64,000 nt of DNA from Thalassotalea_B sp049613795 (GCA_049613795.1 JBMZCX010000004.1:1-64000); one strand, 5' to 3'. Shown: positions 26,979-37,066, numbered from the stretch's first letter. Notes: generated by a model from the sequence alone, not told the origin. Numbers and translations: made by a program.

Positions 26979-28022
26979 ATGCGCATTTATCATAACCAGT
27001 TGGCTAACACCATTAACAAAAATTTGGCCCCTATTTGGCTGATATTTGGTGACGAGCCTTGGCAAAAAGATGATGCGCTTAAACACATAAAAATGCATGC
27101 CCAGCAACAAGGTTTTAGTGAGCTTATTCGTTTTTATGTCGATGAAAAGTTTGACTGGAATGTGCTCACTCAAGAATACAATGCCCTGAGCCTTTTTGCT
27201 AACCAACGCATTATTGAGCTTGAATTAAGTACCAATAAAATTGGTGATGCTGGCAGTAAAGCGTTGTCTCAATTATGCGAAAACCTTTCTCCAGATATAT
27301 TGCTTATTTTACATGGCGCTAAACTTGATGCACCTAGTCAAAAACGAAAGTGGTTTAAAACACTTGATACAAACGGAATTTTCATTCCATTATACGACAT
27401 TGAAGGTAAGCAGCTTAGCCAATGGATTTACAAACAAGCTCAGCAGTTAAGTATTAACTTACATCCTGATTTAACCTTAATGTTAGCAACACTTTTCGAA
27501 GGAAATTTACTGGCGCTATCACAAGAGTTAACTAAGCTTTCGCTACTTTTTGGTCAACAGCAAGTATCGATAGAAGACGCTGAAAAAATTATCATCAAAC
27601 AAGCTAAATTTAATGCCTTTCAGTTAACCGATGCAATGCTACAAGGAAATATTGCTAAATGCATCACCATGTTAGATCAACTACAACAGGAAGGCGTTGC
27701 TGTTGCACAATTAATTTGGCCCATTCACAAAGAAATAGCCCAACTTGTAACGATGAAAGAAGCATTGAGTCAAGGAAAAACGCTAAATGAATTATATAGC
27801 CAATACCGTATTTGGGATAAACGTAAACCGTTATACCAACAGGCATTAACCACTATTAGCGCTGAAAACTTGGCTCATGCACAAGTGCGTTTAGCACAAA
27901 CTGATTTAATCACCAAAACCAGCACCGAATTTAACGGCTACTTACTACTTGCTGATGTTATGAGTGTCTTATATCACGGTGAAAATTTACACAAACTCGC
28001 GCTTAATTATGAATATTCATAA
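26979..28022 (+). CDS. holA: DNA polymerase III subunit delta
   Basis: Clamp-loader subunit that opens the beta sliding clamp. 347 residues, close to E. coli HolA. N-terminal IWLIFGDEPWQKDDALKHI is the characteristic start of domain I (the Walker A region is degenerate in delta), and residues about 210-340 form the helical collar domain. It belongs to the leuS-lptE-holA-nadD operon, with short spacings on both sides. Confidence 0.95.
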   Translation: MRIYHNQLANTINKNLAPIWLIFGDEPWQKDDALKHIKMHAQQQGFSELIRFYVDEKFDWNVLTQEYNALSLFANQRIIELELSTNKIGDAGSKALSQLCENLSPDILLILHGAKLDAPSQKRKWFKTLDTNGIFIPLYDIEGKQLSQWIYKQAQQLSINLHPDLTLMLATLFEGNLLALSQELTKLSLLFGQQQVSIEDAEKIIIKQAKFNAFQLTDAMLQGNIAKCITMLDQLQQEGVAVAQLIWPIHKEIAQLVTMKEALSQGKTLNELYSQYRIWDKRKPLYQQALTTISAENLAHAQVRLAQTDLITKTSTEFNGYLLLADVMSVLYHGENLHKLALNYEYS

Positions 28023-28045
28023 GCCTATAGAAGTTAGTAAATAGC

Positions 28046-28690
28046 ATGAGTAATAATGAGTTAGGCATTTTTGGTGGTACGTTTGATCCTATTCATAACG
28101 GACATATTCAGTCAGTACTTACTACGGCTAAGCACATAGCAATAAGTAAGGTTTTGCTTGTACCTGCTCATATTCCACCGCATAAAAACAATGTGATTGC
28201 CAATAGCCAACACCGATTAAAAATGGCAGAAATGGTATGCCAGCATCAACCATTGTTTAGCTGTGATGCACGTGAATTAAAACGTGACCTCCCCTCTTAT
28301 ACCGTTGATACATTAAAAGAGATCAGCCAAAGCTATCCTAAGCAAACACTTTATTTATTTATTGGCATGGACTCCCTGTTAAATTTTACCACTTGGCATC
28401 AATGGCAAACTATTTTAACCCTTTGCCATGTAGTCGTTAGTAGTCGACCAAGCTACACTCATGAACAAATTAATCAAGCAACCAAGCAACTGCTTGCCCA
28501 ACATCAAGTCACTACCGTTGATCGACTAAAGCAAACGCCTTCTGGCAAAATATATATTTATCAACAAGCTGATTTTTCAGTTTCATCAACCAACATCAGA
28601 CAAAAGCTACAACAAAAGAGTGAACGGCTAAATGATTTACCCGAATATATTTCACAATATATTAATGATCATCAGCTTTATCGAAAGTAA
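28046..28690 (+). CDS. nadD: Nicotinate-nucleotide adenylyltransferase
   Basis: Joins nicotinate mononucleotide and ATP to make deamido-NAD in the NAD pathway. 214 residues. The nucleotidyltransferase signature GGTFDPIHNGH is at about residues 9-19 and the C-terminal (I/V)SSTNIRQ motif at about 179-186. It starts 23 bases after holA and ends the first part of the core block; a gap of about 130 bases with its own likely promoter precedes rsfS. Confidence 0.96.
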   Translation: MSNNELGIFGGTFDPIHNGHIQSVLTTAKHIAISKVLLVPAHIPPHKNNVIANSQHRLKMAEMVCQHQPLFSCDARELKRDLPSYTVDTLKEISQSYPKQTLYLFIGMDSLLNFTTWHQWQTILTLCHVVVSSRPSYTHEQINQATKQLLAQHQVTTVDRLKQTPSGKIYIYQQADFSVSSTNIRQKLQQKSERLNDLPEYISQYINDHQLYRK

Positions 28691-28821
28691 TAAAGCTCAA
28701 GGTCACCTGAAAATTGTGTGCTTATTTAAAGTTTGTTTCATTTTTCTTAGATAGAGCTTGTTAACCTCTCTCCTTTTTAATGATATTATGTCAGTAATAT
28801 TAGTTGAAAAGAGAAAATCCA

Positions 28822-29139
28822 TTGCAAACTGAAGCTTTAACTGCTTTTGTTGTTGAAACTATCGAAGACATGAAAGGTCGCGATATCACAACAATTAACA
28901 TTTCTAAAAAATCTAACTTTGCTGACTTTATGGTTATTGCCTCAGGCAATTCAAACCGTCATGTCAAATCAATTGCTCAATCAGTTACCCTTGAATGTCG
29001 TGCGAAAGGTAGTGAACCTTTAGGTGTGGAAGGAAATGATATTGGTGAATGGGCACTCGTCGACTTAGGCGATGTTGTCGTTCATATAATGACTGACGAA
29101 ATGCGTGACCGCTATCAACTAGAACAACTTTGGGAATAG
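28822..29139 (+). CDS. rsfS: Ribosome silencing factor RsfS
   Basis: Binds ribosomal protein L14 and blocks subunit joining under poor nutrition. From the TTG at 28822 the product is 105 residues, the same as E. coli RsfS, and begins MQTEALTAFVVETIEDMKG. An upstream in-frame TTG at 28804 would add six unconserved residues and has no ribosome site, so 28822 is preferred. Conserved parts: DIT...SNFADFMVIASGNSNRHVKSIA and GEWALVDLGDVVVHIM. It is followed by rlmH after 11 bases. Confidence 0.93.
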   Translation: MQTEALTAFVVETIEDMKGRDITTINISKKSNFADFMVIASGNSNRHVKSIAQSVTLECRAKGSEPLGVEGNDIGEWALVDLGDVVVHIMTDEMRDRYQLEQLWE

Positions 29140-29150
29140 ATTAATTCACC

Positions 29151-29621
29151 ATGCGTTTAACCTTATATGCTGTTGGCAACAAAATGCCAGCATGGGTGGC
29201 TGAAGGATTTAACGAATACTGTCGTCGGTTCCCTCGTGACATGTCATTTCATTTAGTTGAAATATCTCCGGGCAAACGCGGTAAGAATGCTGACATTGCA
29301 CGCATATTAGAAAAAGAAGGTGAATTAACCCTTGCCGCTATTCCTAAAGGTAACCGTATTGTTACCCTTGAGGTTGAAGGCAAGCCGTGGACAACACCAG
29401 TATTAGCACAGCAACTTGAACGTTGGCAACACGACGGACGTGACGTAGCTTTACTGGTAGGCGGCCCTGAAGGACTAGCTCCAGCTTGTATACAAGCATC
29501 AGAACAAAAGTGGTCATTATCGCCACTAACGCTACCGCACCCAATGGTAAGAATTGTTGTTGCCGAAAGCTTATATAGAGCTTGGAGCATAAATAATAAT
29601 CACCCTTATCACCGAGAGTAA
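29151..29621 (+). CDS. rlmH: 23S rRNA pseudouridine-1915 N3-methyltransferase RlmH
   Basis: SPOUT-fold methyltransferase acting on pseudouridine 1915 of 23S rRNA. 156 residues (E. coli 155). The cofactor-binding knot shows LVGGPEGLAP (about residues 103-112) and the C-terminal LTLPHPMVRIVVAESLYRAW with the closing NNHPYHRE. It is directly followed by mrdA with a two-base gap, as in enterobacteria. Confidence 0.97.
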   Translation: MRLTLYAVGNKMPAWVAEGFNEYCRRFPRDMSFHLVEISPGKRGKNADIARILEKEGELTLAAIPKGNRIVTLEVEGKPWTTPVLAQQLERWQHDGRDVALLVGGPEGLAPACIQASEQKWSLSPLTLPHPMVRIVVAESLYRAWSINNNHPYHRE

Positions 29622-29623
29622 CA

Positions 29624-31594
29624 ATGGCGACTAAGCGCGTTTCTATTCGAAATCATACCGCTGAAGCTAACTTATTTGCCCGCAGAGCTTTTTTTACGTT
29701 GCTAGGCGTATTAGCCATGTTGCTAACGCTATTCTACAATGCCTTTCAATTAGAAATTGTCGCTTACGAAAAGTATAAAACACGTTCAAATTCAAACCGC
29801 ATCAAGCTTTTACCTGTAGCGCCTAATAGAGGGCTTATTTACGATCGAAATGGTGTATTACTGGCTGAAAACAAGCCCGTTTATAGCTTAGAAATTATTG
29901 CAGAACAAGTGCCTGATCTGACTAAAACAATTGAAGATCTAAGTCTGCTATTAGACATCAGCAAAGAGCGACAACAAAAAGTATTTAAATCGCTAAAAAG
30001 TAAACGTCGTTTTAAGCCTATCGAAATTAAATCACGTTTAAGTGAACATCAAGTGGCTCTTTTTTCAGTCAATCAACACAAGTTTCCTGGTGTTTTTATC
30101 GACGCACGCTTAAAGCGTTATTATCCCTTTAGTGACTTAACCACACATTCCTTAGGTTATGTGGCACGAATAAACCGCAGAGACGAAATTAAACTAGAAG
30201 AGCAAGGAAAATCTGAAAATTATGCCGCTACACGTAATATCGGTAAACTTGGCTTAGAAAAATACTACCAAGATATTTTGCACGGCACCATTGGCCACCA
30301 AGAAGTTGAAATAAACAACCAAGGTCGAATTATTCGCACCCTTAATTTTACCCCGCCAACACCGGGTAAAGACCTTACGCTCACTTTAGATATTGAACTA
30401 CAGATGATCGCTAAACGCGCTTTATCAGGCAAACGCGGTGCTATTGTAGCGATTGACCCTCGTGATGGCGGCGTACTTGCCATGTATTCTAATCCTAGCT
30501 ACAACGGTAATTTATTTGTTCACGGTATAAGCCATAAAAATTACAATAAGTTAACTGGCTCTAAAGATTTACCGTTAATTAATCGAAGCCTTCAAGGCTA
30601 CCCTCCTGCATCTACTATTAAACCATTACTTGCATTAACGGGTTTAGAAGATGGCGTAATTACTGAACATACGACCATTAATGACCGAGGTGTATACCAA
30701 CTCCCAGGGATTGAAACAAAACGTAGAGATTGGAAGAAATGGGGGCATGGTAAAGTCAATTTAACTAAGTCTTTAGAGCAATCTTGTAATATTTATTATT
30801 ACGACCTTTCATACAAACTGGGAATTACTAAAATCGCCCGAATGATGGAGAAGTTTGGTTTTGGTGATTACACAGGTATTGACCTTCATGAAGAAAATCG
30901 CGCCATTATGCCCAGTGTTGAATGGAAACGTGCCCGTTATGGTAAAGCTTGGTATACCGGTGAAACCTTGTCAGTAGGAATTGGTCAAAGTTTTTGGACC
31001 GTTACCCCGCTACAACTCGCTCAAGCAATGTCTATTTTAACTAATAGAGGGCAAATTAAAGTACCTCATTTATTAAAAGCCTCTAGTGTCGTTAGTTTTA
31101 GTAATGAAGGTAATGGCTTAGAGCGAAAAGTAAGTACCACAGAGCAAGAAATCGACCTCAAGCCCCCTATTATCTTAAAAAATAATAGAAACTGGGAACT
31201 CGTGCTTGATGGGATGCACAACACAGTACAAAAAAAAGGCGCTACAGGTTATAACGCATTCAAAGGCACACGCTACGATGCTGCAGGAAAAACAGGCTCG
31301 GCTCAAGTGGCAAGTATCGGCCAAGATGAAAAATACAATGCGGAAACAACCCAAGAAAGTAAACGTGACAATGCAATGTTTGTTGCCTTTGCTCCCTATG
31401 AAAATCCAGAAATAGTGGTTGCGGTTGCTATTGAAAACGTTGCCAAAGGTGGTGGAGCAACTAATGCAGCACCTGTTGCCCGACAAATTATGGATCAATA
31501 TTTTGGTAATCGTGAAATAGTAAGTAAAACTAAACATTTATTACATGACAACACCTACCACCCTGTAGGTAAAAAAAAGGCTAAAAAACGATAA
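29624..31594 (+). CDS. mrdA: Penicillin-binding protein 2 (elongasome transpeptidase)
   Basis: Class B transpeptidase that cross-links peptidoglycan during cell elongation. 656 residues: one N-terminal membrane helix (about 20-42), the pedestal domain, and the penicillin-binding domain. Active-site motifs are PPASTIKPLLA (SxxK), SCN in LEQSCNIYYYDL (SxN), and GKTGSAQ (KTG). PNRGLIYDRNG in the pedestal is typical. Its stop overlaps the mrdB start (TAATG), coupling it to its partner glycosyltransferase RodA. Confidence 0.97.
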   Translation: MATKRVSIRNHTAEANLFARRAFFTLLGVLAMLLTLFYNAFQLEIVAYEKYKTRSNSNRIKLLPVAPNRGLIYDRNGVLLAENKPVYSLEIIAEQVPDLTKTIEDLSLLLDISKERQQKVFKSLKSKRRFKPIEIKSRLSEHQVALFSVNQHKFPGVFIDARLKRYYPFSDLTTHSLGYVARINRRDEIKLEEQGKSENYAATRNIGKLGLEKYYQDILHGTIGHQEVEINNQGRIIRTLNFTPPTPGKDLTLTLDIELQMIAKRALSGKRGAIVAIDPRDGGVLAMYSNPSYNGNLFVHGISHKNYNKLTGSKDLPLINRSLQGYPPASTIKPLLALTGLEDGVITEHTTINDRGVYQLPGIETKRRDWKKWGHGKVNLTKSLEQSCNIYYYDLSYKLGITKIARMMEKFGFGDYTGIDLHEENRAIMPSVEWKRARYGKAWYTGETLSVGIGQSFWTVTPLQLAQAMSILTNRGQIKVPHLLKASSVVSFSNEGNGLERKVSTTEQEIDLKPPIILKNNRNWELVLDGMHNTVQKKGATGYNAFKGTRYDAAGKTGSAQVASIGQDEKYNAETTQESKRDNAMFVAFAPYENPEIVVAVAIENVAKGGGATNAAPVARQIMDQYFGNREIVSKTKHLLHDNTYHPVGKKKAKKR

Positions 31595-32709
31595 TGCGCT
31601 CTACGGGACAAGATCAACAAAAGCAACGTAGCATTTGGCAACGACTGCATATTGATATACCACTACTTATCGGTATTTTGTCCTTAATGGTACTTGGACT
31701 ATTTATTGTTTATAGTGCGGGCGGTCAAAGTATTGATATGGCAATAAAACAAGCGAGAAATATGGGAATAGCCCTTATCGTTATGTTTGTTATTGCACAA
31801 ATCCCCCCATTAATTTATCGAAAGTGGGCCGTACCTGTATTTGTATTAGGAATATTATTATTAATAGCGGTACTATTATTTGGTCATGTCGGCAAAGGAG
31901 CAAGGCGCTGGATTAACTTAGGCGTTTTTATGTTTCAGCCCTCAGAAGTAATGAAACTAATAGTACCAATAATGATTGCATGGTATGTAAGCCAGCAAGA
32001 CCTGCCTGTACGCATTCTTCATGTTATTTTAGCCTTTGTATTATTACTGATCCCCACATTACTCATTGCAAGGCAACCCGACTTAGGCACATCTTTACTT
32101 ATCGCCAGTTCAGGTATATTTGTTATTTTTCTAGCGGGCGCTAGTTGGAAACTGATAGGCTCTTGCGCCATTCTTATATCAGCATTTATCCCCATTTTAT
32201 GGTCATTCTTAATGAAGCCATATCAAAAACAACGAGTACTCACTTTTTTAAACCCAGAGCAAGACCCACTTGGTTCGGGTTATCACATTATTCAATCTAA
32301 AATAGCCATCGGCTCTGGTGGCCTCCATGGAAAAGGCTGGCTGCAAGGTACACAATCACAACTTGAATTTTTGCCTGAACGACATACTGATTTTATTTTT
32401 GCCGTTTTCAGTGAAGAGTTTGGCTTAATTGGTGTTACCGTTTTATTACTTGTTTACTTAGCCCTAGTTATGCGTGGTTTATGGATTGCCGTACACGCTC
32501 AACACGCCTTTACTAAACTGCTGGCGGGTAGCTTAACATTAACATTCTTTGTTTATGTATTTGTTAACATAGGTATGGTTTCAGGATTATTACCCGTAGT
32601 AGGTGTACCTTTACCGCTAGTCAGTTATGGTGGTACATCAATGGTCACCTTAATGGCAGGTTTTGGCATATTAATGGCAATTAGTACGCATCGTAGGTTT
32701 ATCGCTTAA
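31594..32709 (+). CDS. mrdB: Rod-shape SEDS glycosyltransferase RodA
   Basis: Inner-membrane peptidoglycan polymerase of the SEDS family that works with PBP2. 371 residues with about ten membrane helices. Conserved stretches include FMFQPSEVMKL, ARQPDLGTSLL with the essential Asp, QSKIAIGSGG and LVSYGGTSM. It overlaps mrdA by one base. E. coli has the same pair as mrdA-mrdB. Confidence 0.97.
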   Translation: MRSTGQDQQKQRSIWQRLHIDIPLLIGILSLMVLGLFIVYSAGGQSIDMAIKQARNMGIALIVMFVIAQIPPLIYRKWAVPVFVLGILLLIAVLLFGHVGKGARRWINLGVFMFQPSEVMKLIVPIMIAWYVSQQDLPVRILHVILAFVLLLIPTLLIARQPDLGTSLLIASSGIFVIFLAGASWKLIGSCAILISAFIPILWSFLMKPYQKQRVLTFLNPEQDPLGSGYHIIQSKIAIGSGGLHGKGWLQGTQSQLEFLPERHTDFIFAVFSEEFGLIGVTVLLLVYLALVMRGLWIAVHAQHAFTKLLAGSLTLTFFVYVFVNIGMVSGLLPVVGVPLPLVSYGGTSMVTLMAGFGILMAISTHRRFIA

Positions 32710-32745
32710 CCCTTATCTTTCATGCAAAAATAAAGTATCGATATC

Positions 32746-33531
32746 ATGACAATAACAATAAAATTCTTATTCGCCTTATTTTTCATAATACTATTATCAA
32801 GCTGCAGCCAACAATATGGCCGTTATCAGCAGCAACATGACAGCACTCCTACTCGCCTCCCTACTTATCATGAGCTCAAAGATGCTGTTCCCAGAATTGA
32901 AGCGCAAAGTAGAGGTGGCAATAAAAATTATACCGTTCGAGGAAAAAACTATTCCGTACTAAAAAGTGCAGTCGGCTTTAGTGAAAAAGGAATTGCATCA
33001 TGGTATGGCAATAAATTTCATGGGCATTTAACTTCAAATGGTGAAATTTATAATATGTACGGCATGAGTGCGGCTCATAAAAATCTGCCGCTACCGAGCT
33101 ATGTAAAAGTGACTAATTTGGCAAATAATAAAACGGTTATTGTGCGCGTTAACGACCGTGGCCCCTTCCATCACAACCGTATTATCGACTTATCGTATAG
33201 TGCAGCTTACAAACTTAATATGTTAAAAACAGGTACAGCCAACGTTTTAATTGAAGTATTACCTAAAGTATCTCCAGCAGCGAGCCTTAAGAATCCAGTT
33301 AAAACAACGGCAATGAAACATATTCAAGTGTTCACAACTAAAGACAAACACATTGCAAAGAAAACAGCTTCTACACTAGCCTTATTATATCAATACCCAG
33401 CCATTGCCTATGAAAAAAATGGTACTTATAAAGTGCAAATAGGGCCCATACATAATAAAAATCAGCTTAATATATTATTAAATAATTTACGAAAAAATGG
33501 TTATTCGGGGGCATTTAAAGTCGCACTTTAA
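32746..33531 (+). CDS. rlpA: RlpA septal-ring lipoprotein with SPOR domain
   Basis: Outer-membrane lipoprotein; Pseudomonas RlpA is a lytic transglycosylase acting on naked glycan strands. The signal peptide ends in the lipobox LLSSC (Cys20). The double-psi barrel domain (about 78-168) has GIASWYGNKFHGHLTSNGE and VRVNDRGPF with the catalytic Asp. A SPOR-type C-terminal domain (about 190-261) would bind denuded septal peptidoglycan. 261 residues. It lies between mrdB and dacA as in E. coli, without an mltB between. Confidence 0.93.
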   Translation: MTITIKFLFALFFIILLSSCSQQYGRYQQQHDSTPTRLPTYHELKDAVPRIEAQSRGGNKNYTVRGKNYSVLKSAVGFSEKGIASWYGNKFHGHLTSNGEIYNMYGMSAAHKNLPLPSYVKVTNLANNKTVIVRVNDRGPFHHNRIIDLSYSAAYKLNMLKTGTANVLIEVLPKVSPAASLKNPVKTTAMKHIQVFTTKDKHIAKKTASTLALLYQYPAIAYEKNGTYKVQIGPIHNKNQLNILLNNLRKNGYSGAFKVAL

Positions 33532-33663
33532 AAATTCAGCGTCTCTATCGCCACATACTGAAACAATTTGCTAGCTTATCGCCGTGGTATTCAATATTAA
33601 AACTGGTATACTTTTGTAAAAATAATTTATCTCATTTAATTGACCATCTTTCACAGGATTATT

Positions 33664-34860
33664 ATGCCCTCTACATCGGCCAAACAACTGCCAAATCATC
33701 AAAAAAAACTTATCTCACTTATTGGCACACTTGCATTAACTGTTTGTTCAGCTTCATTCGCGGCAACCATTATTCCACCGCCACCTAAAATTGACGCTAA
33801 AGGCCATATTTTAATTGACTACTCTACAGGTAAAGTCATTGCGGAAGAAAATTCTGACGTATTATTAGCGCCTGCTAGCTTAACTAAAATGATGACGAGC
33901 TACATTATTGGTAAAGAATTACAAAATGGTAATATTACCGAAAATGACAAAGTAAAAATTAGTGAAAATGCTTGGGCTACCGGTAACCCTATTTTTAAAG
34001 GTTCTTCGTTAATGTTCCTTGAAGTAGGTAAAGAAGTTGAAGTGTCGTTACTCAATAGAGGGATCATTATTTCGTCTGGTAATGACGCTTGTGTTGCCAT
34101 GGCAGAGCATATTGCTGGCAGTGAAGGTGCATTTACTGACTTAATGAATGCACACGCAGAGCAATTGGGCATGAGTAGCAGCTATTTTGAAAATAGTCAC
34201 GGACTCGACAGCCAAGAGCATAAAACCACACCACGTGACATGGCGACATTAGCTAGCGCTTTAATTCGAGACGTACCTGAAGAATACGCGCTTTATAAAG
34301 AGAAGTCGTTCAAATATAACAATATTCCGCAGTATAACCGCAACCGCTTGCTTTGGGATAAAAGCATGAACGTTGACGGTCTTAAAACAGGGCATACATC
34401 GCAAGCAGGTTACAGCTTAGTGACTTCAGCAACAAAAGGTGAAATGCGCTTAATTAGTGTCGTTATGGGTACAGACAGCCAACGCGCAAGAACGGTAGAG
34501 AGCAAAAAACTACTCAATTACGGTTTTCGCTTTTTTGAAACCTACACGCCTTACCAAGCAGGTGAAAAATTTGTTAGCGACCGTGTATGGATGGGCGATA
34601 CCAAACAAGTAGATTTAGGTATTTTAGAAAGTACCCCGATCACAATTCCTCGTGGTAATCGTAAAAACCTTAAAGCTAACTTTGAGCTTTCACGCCAACT
34701 AACGGCACCACTCAATAAAGGCGAAGTCGTTGGTACTGTATTTTTACAACTTAATGGTGAAGACATTGCAAACTACCCGCTAGTGACTTTACAGGAAGTT
34801 AAAGAAGGTGGCATGTTTAGCCGTTTAGTTGACTATGTTAAATTGCAATTTAATGAGTAA
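33664..34860 (+). CDS. dacA: D-alanyl-D-alanine carboxypeptidase DacA (PBP5/6 type)
   Basis: Periplasmic carboxypeptidase that trims the terminal D-Ala of peptidoglycan stem peptides, held to the membrane by a C-terminal amphipathic helix. 398 residues from the ATG at 33664, which has AGGA five bases upstream; a TTG at 33640 is less likely. The signal peptide ends near ASFAA. Active-site motifs: SLTK (SxxK), SGN in IISSGNDACV, and KTG in GLKTGHTSQAG. The tail FSRLVDYVKLQF is the membrane-binding helix. A strong terminator follows. Confidence 0.96.
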   Translation: MPSTSAKQLPNHQKKLISLIGTLALTVCSASFAATIIPPPPKIDAKGHILIDYSTGKVIAEENSDVLLAPASLTKMMTSYIIGKELQNGNITENDKVKISENAWATGNPIFKGSSLMFLEVGKEVEVSLLNRGIIISSGNDACVAMAEHIAGSEGAFTDLMNAHAEQLGMSSSYFENSHGLDSQEHKTTPRDMATLASALIRDVPEEYALYKEKSFKYNNIPQYNRNRLLWDKSMNVDGLKTGHTSQAGYSLVTSATKGEMRLISVVMGTDSQRARTVESKKLLNYGFRFFETYTPYQAGEKFVSDRVWMGDTKQVDLGILESTPITIPRGNRKNLKANFELSRQLTAPLNKGEVVGTVFLQLNGEDIANYPLVTLQEVKEGGMFSRLVDYVKLQFNE

Positions 34861-34932
34861 TACCATCTTACGGTATAATTCTATTCTTTGATTTCTATCA
34901 AAGCGCGGGTAATAAAATAGCCGTTAAAATTC

Positions 34933-34958
34933 AAAACTCAGCATTTGCTGAGTTTTTT
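34933..34958 (+). terminator. Intrinsic terminator of the mrdA-dacA unit
   Basis: AAAACTCAGC pairs with GCTGAGTTTT across an ATTT loop, followed by a run of six T. It lies about 70 bases after the dacA stop. Confidence 0.88.
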
Positions 34959-35061
34959 GCATTTATCATATCAACAACTATTAAAGTAATACCGTTTTGC
35001 ATTGTTAATAAAAGTGATAAAATAGCGTAATAGGCTACTCGCTCAATAAATTGGTGTAAAA

Positions 35062-35325
35062 ATGAAAACAAAGTTTGATGAATTATTAGATTTCCCTACC
35101 GTATTAAATTTCAAAGTAATGGGTGTTGCGTGCGATGAACTGCCTGATTTAATTATTGCTGAGCTGCAAAAACATACGCCAGGTGATTACTCACCAAAAA
35201 TAAAACCAAGCTCAAAGGGAAATTATCATTCAGTGTCTATTGCCGTAACCGTAACGAGCAAAGATCATATAGAAACTATTTATAAAACGTTAACCGCCAT
35301 TGAAGAAGTGCGTTACGTGCTGTAG
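35062..35325 (+). CDS. ybeD: YbeD (DUF493) family protein
   Basis: An 87-residue ferredoxin-like alpha/beta protein, the same length as E. coli YbeD. MKTKFDELLDFPTVLNFKVMG and the closing VRYVL are family marks. It resembles ACT-type regulatory domains and always lies beside lipB-lipA in gammaproteobacteria, hinting at a role near lipoate metabolism, but the function is not proven. It has its own start after the dacA terminator. Confidence 0.95.
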   Translation: MKTKFDELLDFPTVLNFKVMGVACDELPDLIIAELQKHTPGDYSPKIKPSSKGNYHSVSIAVTVTSKDHIETIYKTLTAIEEVRYVL

Positions 35326-35400
35326 CTCATGCTTAGCAAATAGCTACAAAGCTAAGTTTTATTCGGATATAATACGCTATACAGAACAACTAGAGAATTA

Positions 35401-36060
35401 ATGTTGAAAAATTCGTTAATTATTCGCCAGTTAAACACGTTAGATTACACTACTGTTTGGCGAGCTATGCAGCAATTTACTGATACTCGCACAGATGAAA
35501 CTGACGAATTATGGTTAGTTGAGCACCCTGCGGTATTCACGCAAGGTCAAGCTGGGAAAGAAGAGCATTTACTAATGCCAGGCGATATTCCTGTTGTTAA
35601 AGTGGATCGTGGAGGCCAAGTAACGTATCACGGGCCTGGACAACAAGTTATCTATTTTATGATCAACCTGCGCCGTCGAAAAATGGGTGTACGCGAATTA
35701 GTCACATTAATTGAAAATGGCATTATTGCCGCCTTAGCTGACTTTAATATAACAGCCTACGCAAAGGCTGATGCACCAGGGGTTTATGTTAATAATAAAA
35801 AAATAGCCTCGTTAGGGCTAAGAGTTCGAAAAGGCTGTTCATTTCATGGCCTAGCGCTAAATGTAAATATGGATTTAGCGCCATTTTTACGTATTAACCC
35901 ATGCGGTTATGCGGGTCTTGAAATGGTACAAACAGCAGATTTAGGTGGCCCAGAAACCATAGAAGGCGCCAGTGAATCATTAGTTCGGCATTTAACCAAG
36001 TTACTTAATGCTGAAAATATTAATTACCAAACAGGGTTAGATCAAAGTTATGACCACTAA
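35401..36060 (+). CDS. lipB: Octanoyl-(acyl-carrier-protein) transferase
   Basis: Transfers octanoyl groups from ACP to lipoyl domains, the first step of lipoate synthesis. 219 residues. Catalytic elements: VDRGGQVTYHGPGQ (about residues 63-76), the Lys in KIASLGLR, and the acyl-binding Cys in NPCGYAG. The end overlaps the lipA start by 11 bases, so both are translated from one transcript. Confidence 0.97.
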   Translation: MLKNSLIIRQLNTLDYTTVWRAMQQFTDTRTDETDELWLVEHPAVFTQGQAGKEEHLLMPGDIPVVKVDRGGQVTYHGPGQQVIYFMINLRRRKMGVRELVTLIENGIIAALADFNITAYAKADAPGVYVNNKKIASLGLRVRKGCSFHGLALNVNMDLAPFLRINPCGYAGLEMVQTADLGGPETIEGASESLVRHLTKLLNAENINYQTGLDQSYDH

Positions 36061-37018
36061 ATCATCTCGCATTGCTCCCGGCACTAAATTACGTGACGCC
36101 GAAAAAATGGCGCATATTCCAATTCAAGTGATCCCTTCTGAACGTGAAACCATGTTACGTAAACCAGAGTGGCTAAGAATTAAGTTACCGAGATCATCAG
36201 AACGTATTGACCAGATAAAAGCATCACTGCGTAAGCATGATCTTCACTCGGTATGTGAAGAAGCGTCATGTCCTAATTTATCAGAATGCTTTAACCATGG
36301 TACCGCAACATTTATGATTTTAGGCGATATATGTACGCGCCGTTGTCCATTTTGTGATGTTGGCCATGGTCGCCCTTTAGCGGCAGACAGCGAAGAACCA
36401 AAAAAACTCGCGCTTACGCTTAAAGATATGGCATTAAAATATGTGGTTATTACTTCTGTAGATCGCGATGACTTGCGTGATGGCGGCGCTCAGCAATTCG
36501 CGGAATGTATTAAAGAAATTGATATTCATGCGCCTAATACAAAAGTTGAAATTTTAGTGCCTGACTTCCGTGGTCGAATGGATCGTGCATTAGAGATTTT
36601 AAATCAACATCCACCGCATGTATTTAACCATAATTTAGAAACTGCGCCGCGCTTATACACAAAAGCACGTCCTGGGGCTAACTACCAATGGTCATTAGAC
36701 TTACTGAAAAAGTTTGGTGAGGCTAACCCAAGTGTGCCGACTAAATCGGGTTTAATGGTTGGTTTAGGTGAAACCAATGACGAAATACTTGAAGTAATGC
36801 GAGACTTACGTGCCCATGGCGTAACTATGCTAACCATTGGCCAATACTTACAACCAAGTAAGCATCACTTACCTGTTGAACGCTACGTTCATCCAGACGA
36901 CTTTGATATGTTTCAGCGTGAAGCGATTAAAATGGGGTTTGAACATGCCGCTTGTGGTCCGTTAGTCAGATCAAGCTATCATGCAGATAAGCAAGCTGCT
37001 GGTGAAGAAGTAAAATAA
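36050..37018 (+). CDS. lipA: Lipoyl synthase
   Basis: Radical-SAM enzyme inserting two sulfurs into octanoyl-lipoyl domains. 322 residues. Both iron-sulfur sites are present: the auxiliary cluster Cys set in CEEASCPNLSEC and the radical-SAM CxxxCxxC in CTRRCPFCDVG. The C-terminal RSSYHADKQA contains the Ser that ligates the auxiliary cluster in the family. Overlaps lipB. Confidence 0.98.
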   Translation: MTTKSSRIAPGTKLRDAEKMAHIPIQVIPSERETMLRKPEWLRIKLPRSSERIDQIKASLRKHDLHSVCEEASCPNLSECFNHGTATFMILGDICTRRCPFCDVGHGRPLAADSEEPKKLALTLKDMALKYVVITSVDRDDLRDGGAQQFAECIKEIDIHAPNTKVEILVPDFRGRMDRALEILNQHPPHVFNHNLETAPRLYTKARPGANYQWSLDLLKKFGEANPSVPTKSGLMVGLGETNDEILEVMRDLRAHGVTMLTIGQYLQPSKHHLPVERYVHPDDFDMFQREAIKMGFEHAACGPLVRSSYHADKQAAGEEVK

Positions 37019-37031
37019 TAAAGCACTATCT

Positions 37032-37066
37032 CAATCAAGTGCTATGCATTACTTAGCGCTTGATTG
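37032..37066. terminator. Hairpin between lipA and the convergent binding-protein gene
   Basis: CAATCAAGTGCT (37032-37043) pairs with AGCGCTTGATTG (37055-37066) with one G-T pair and an 11-base loop. It overlaps the 3' end of the minus-strand gene and could terminate both. Confidence 0.5.
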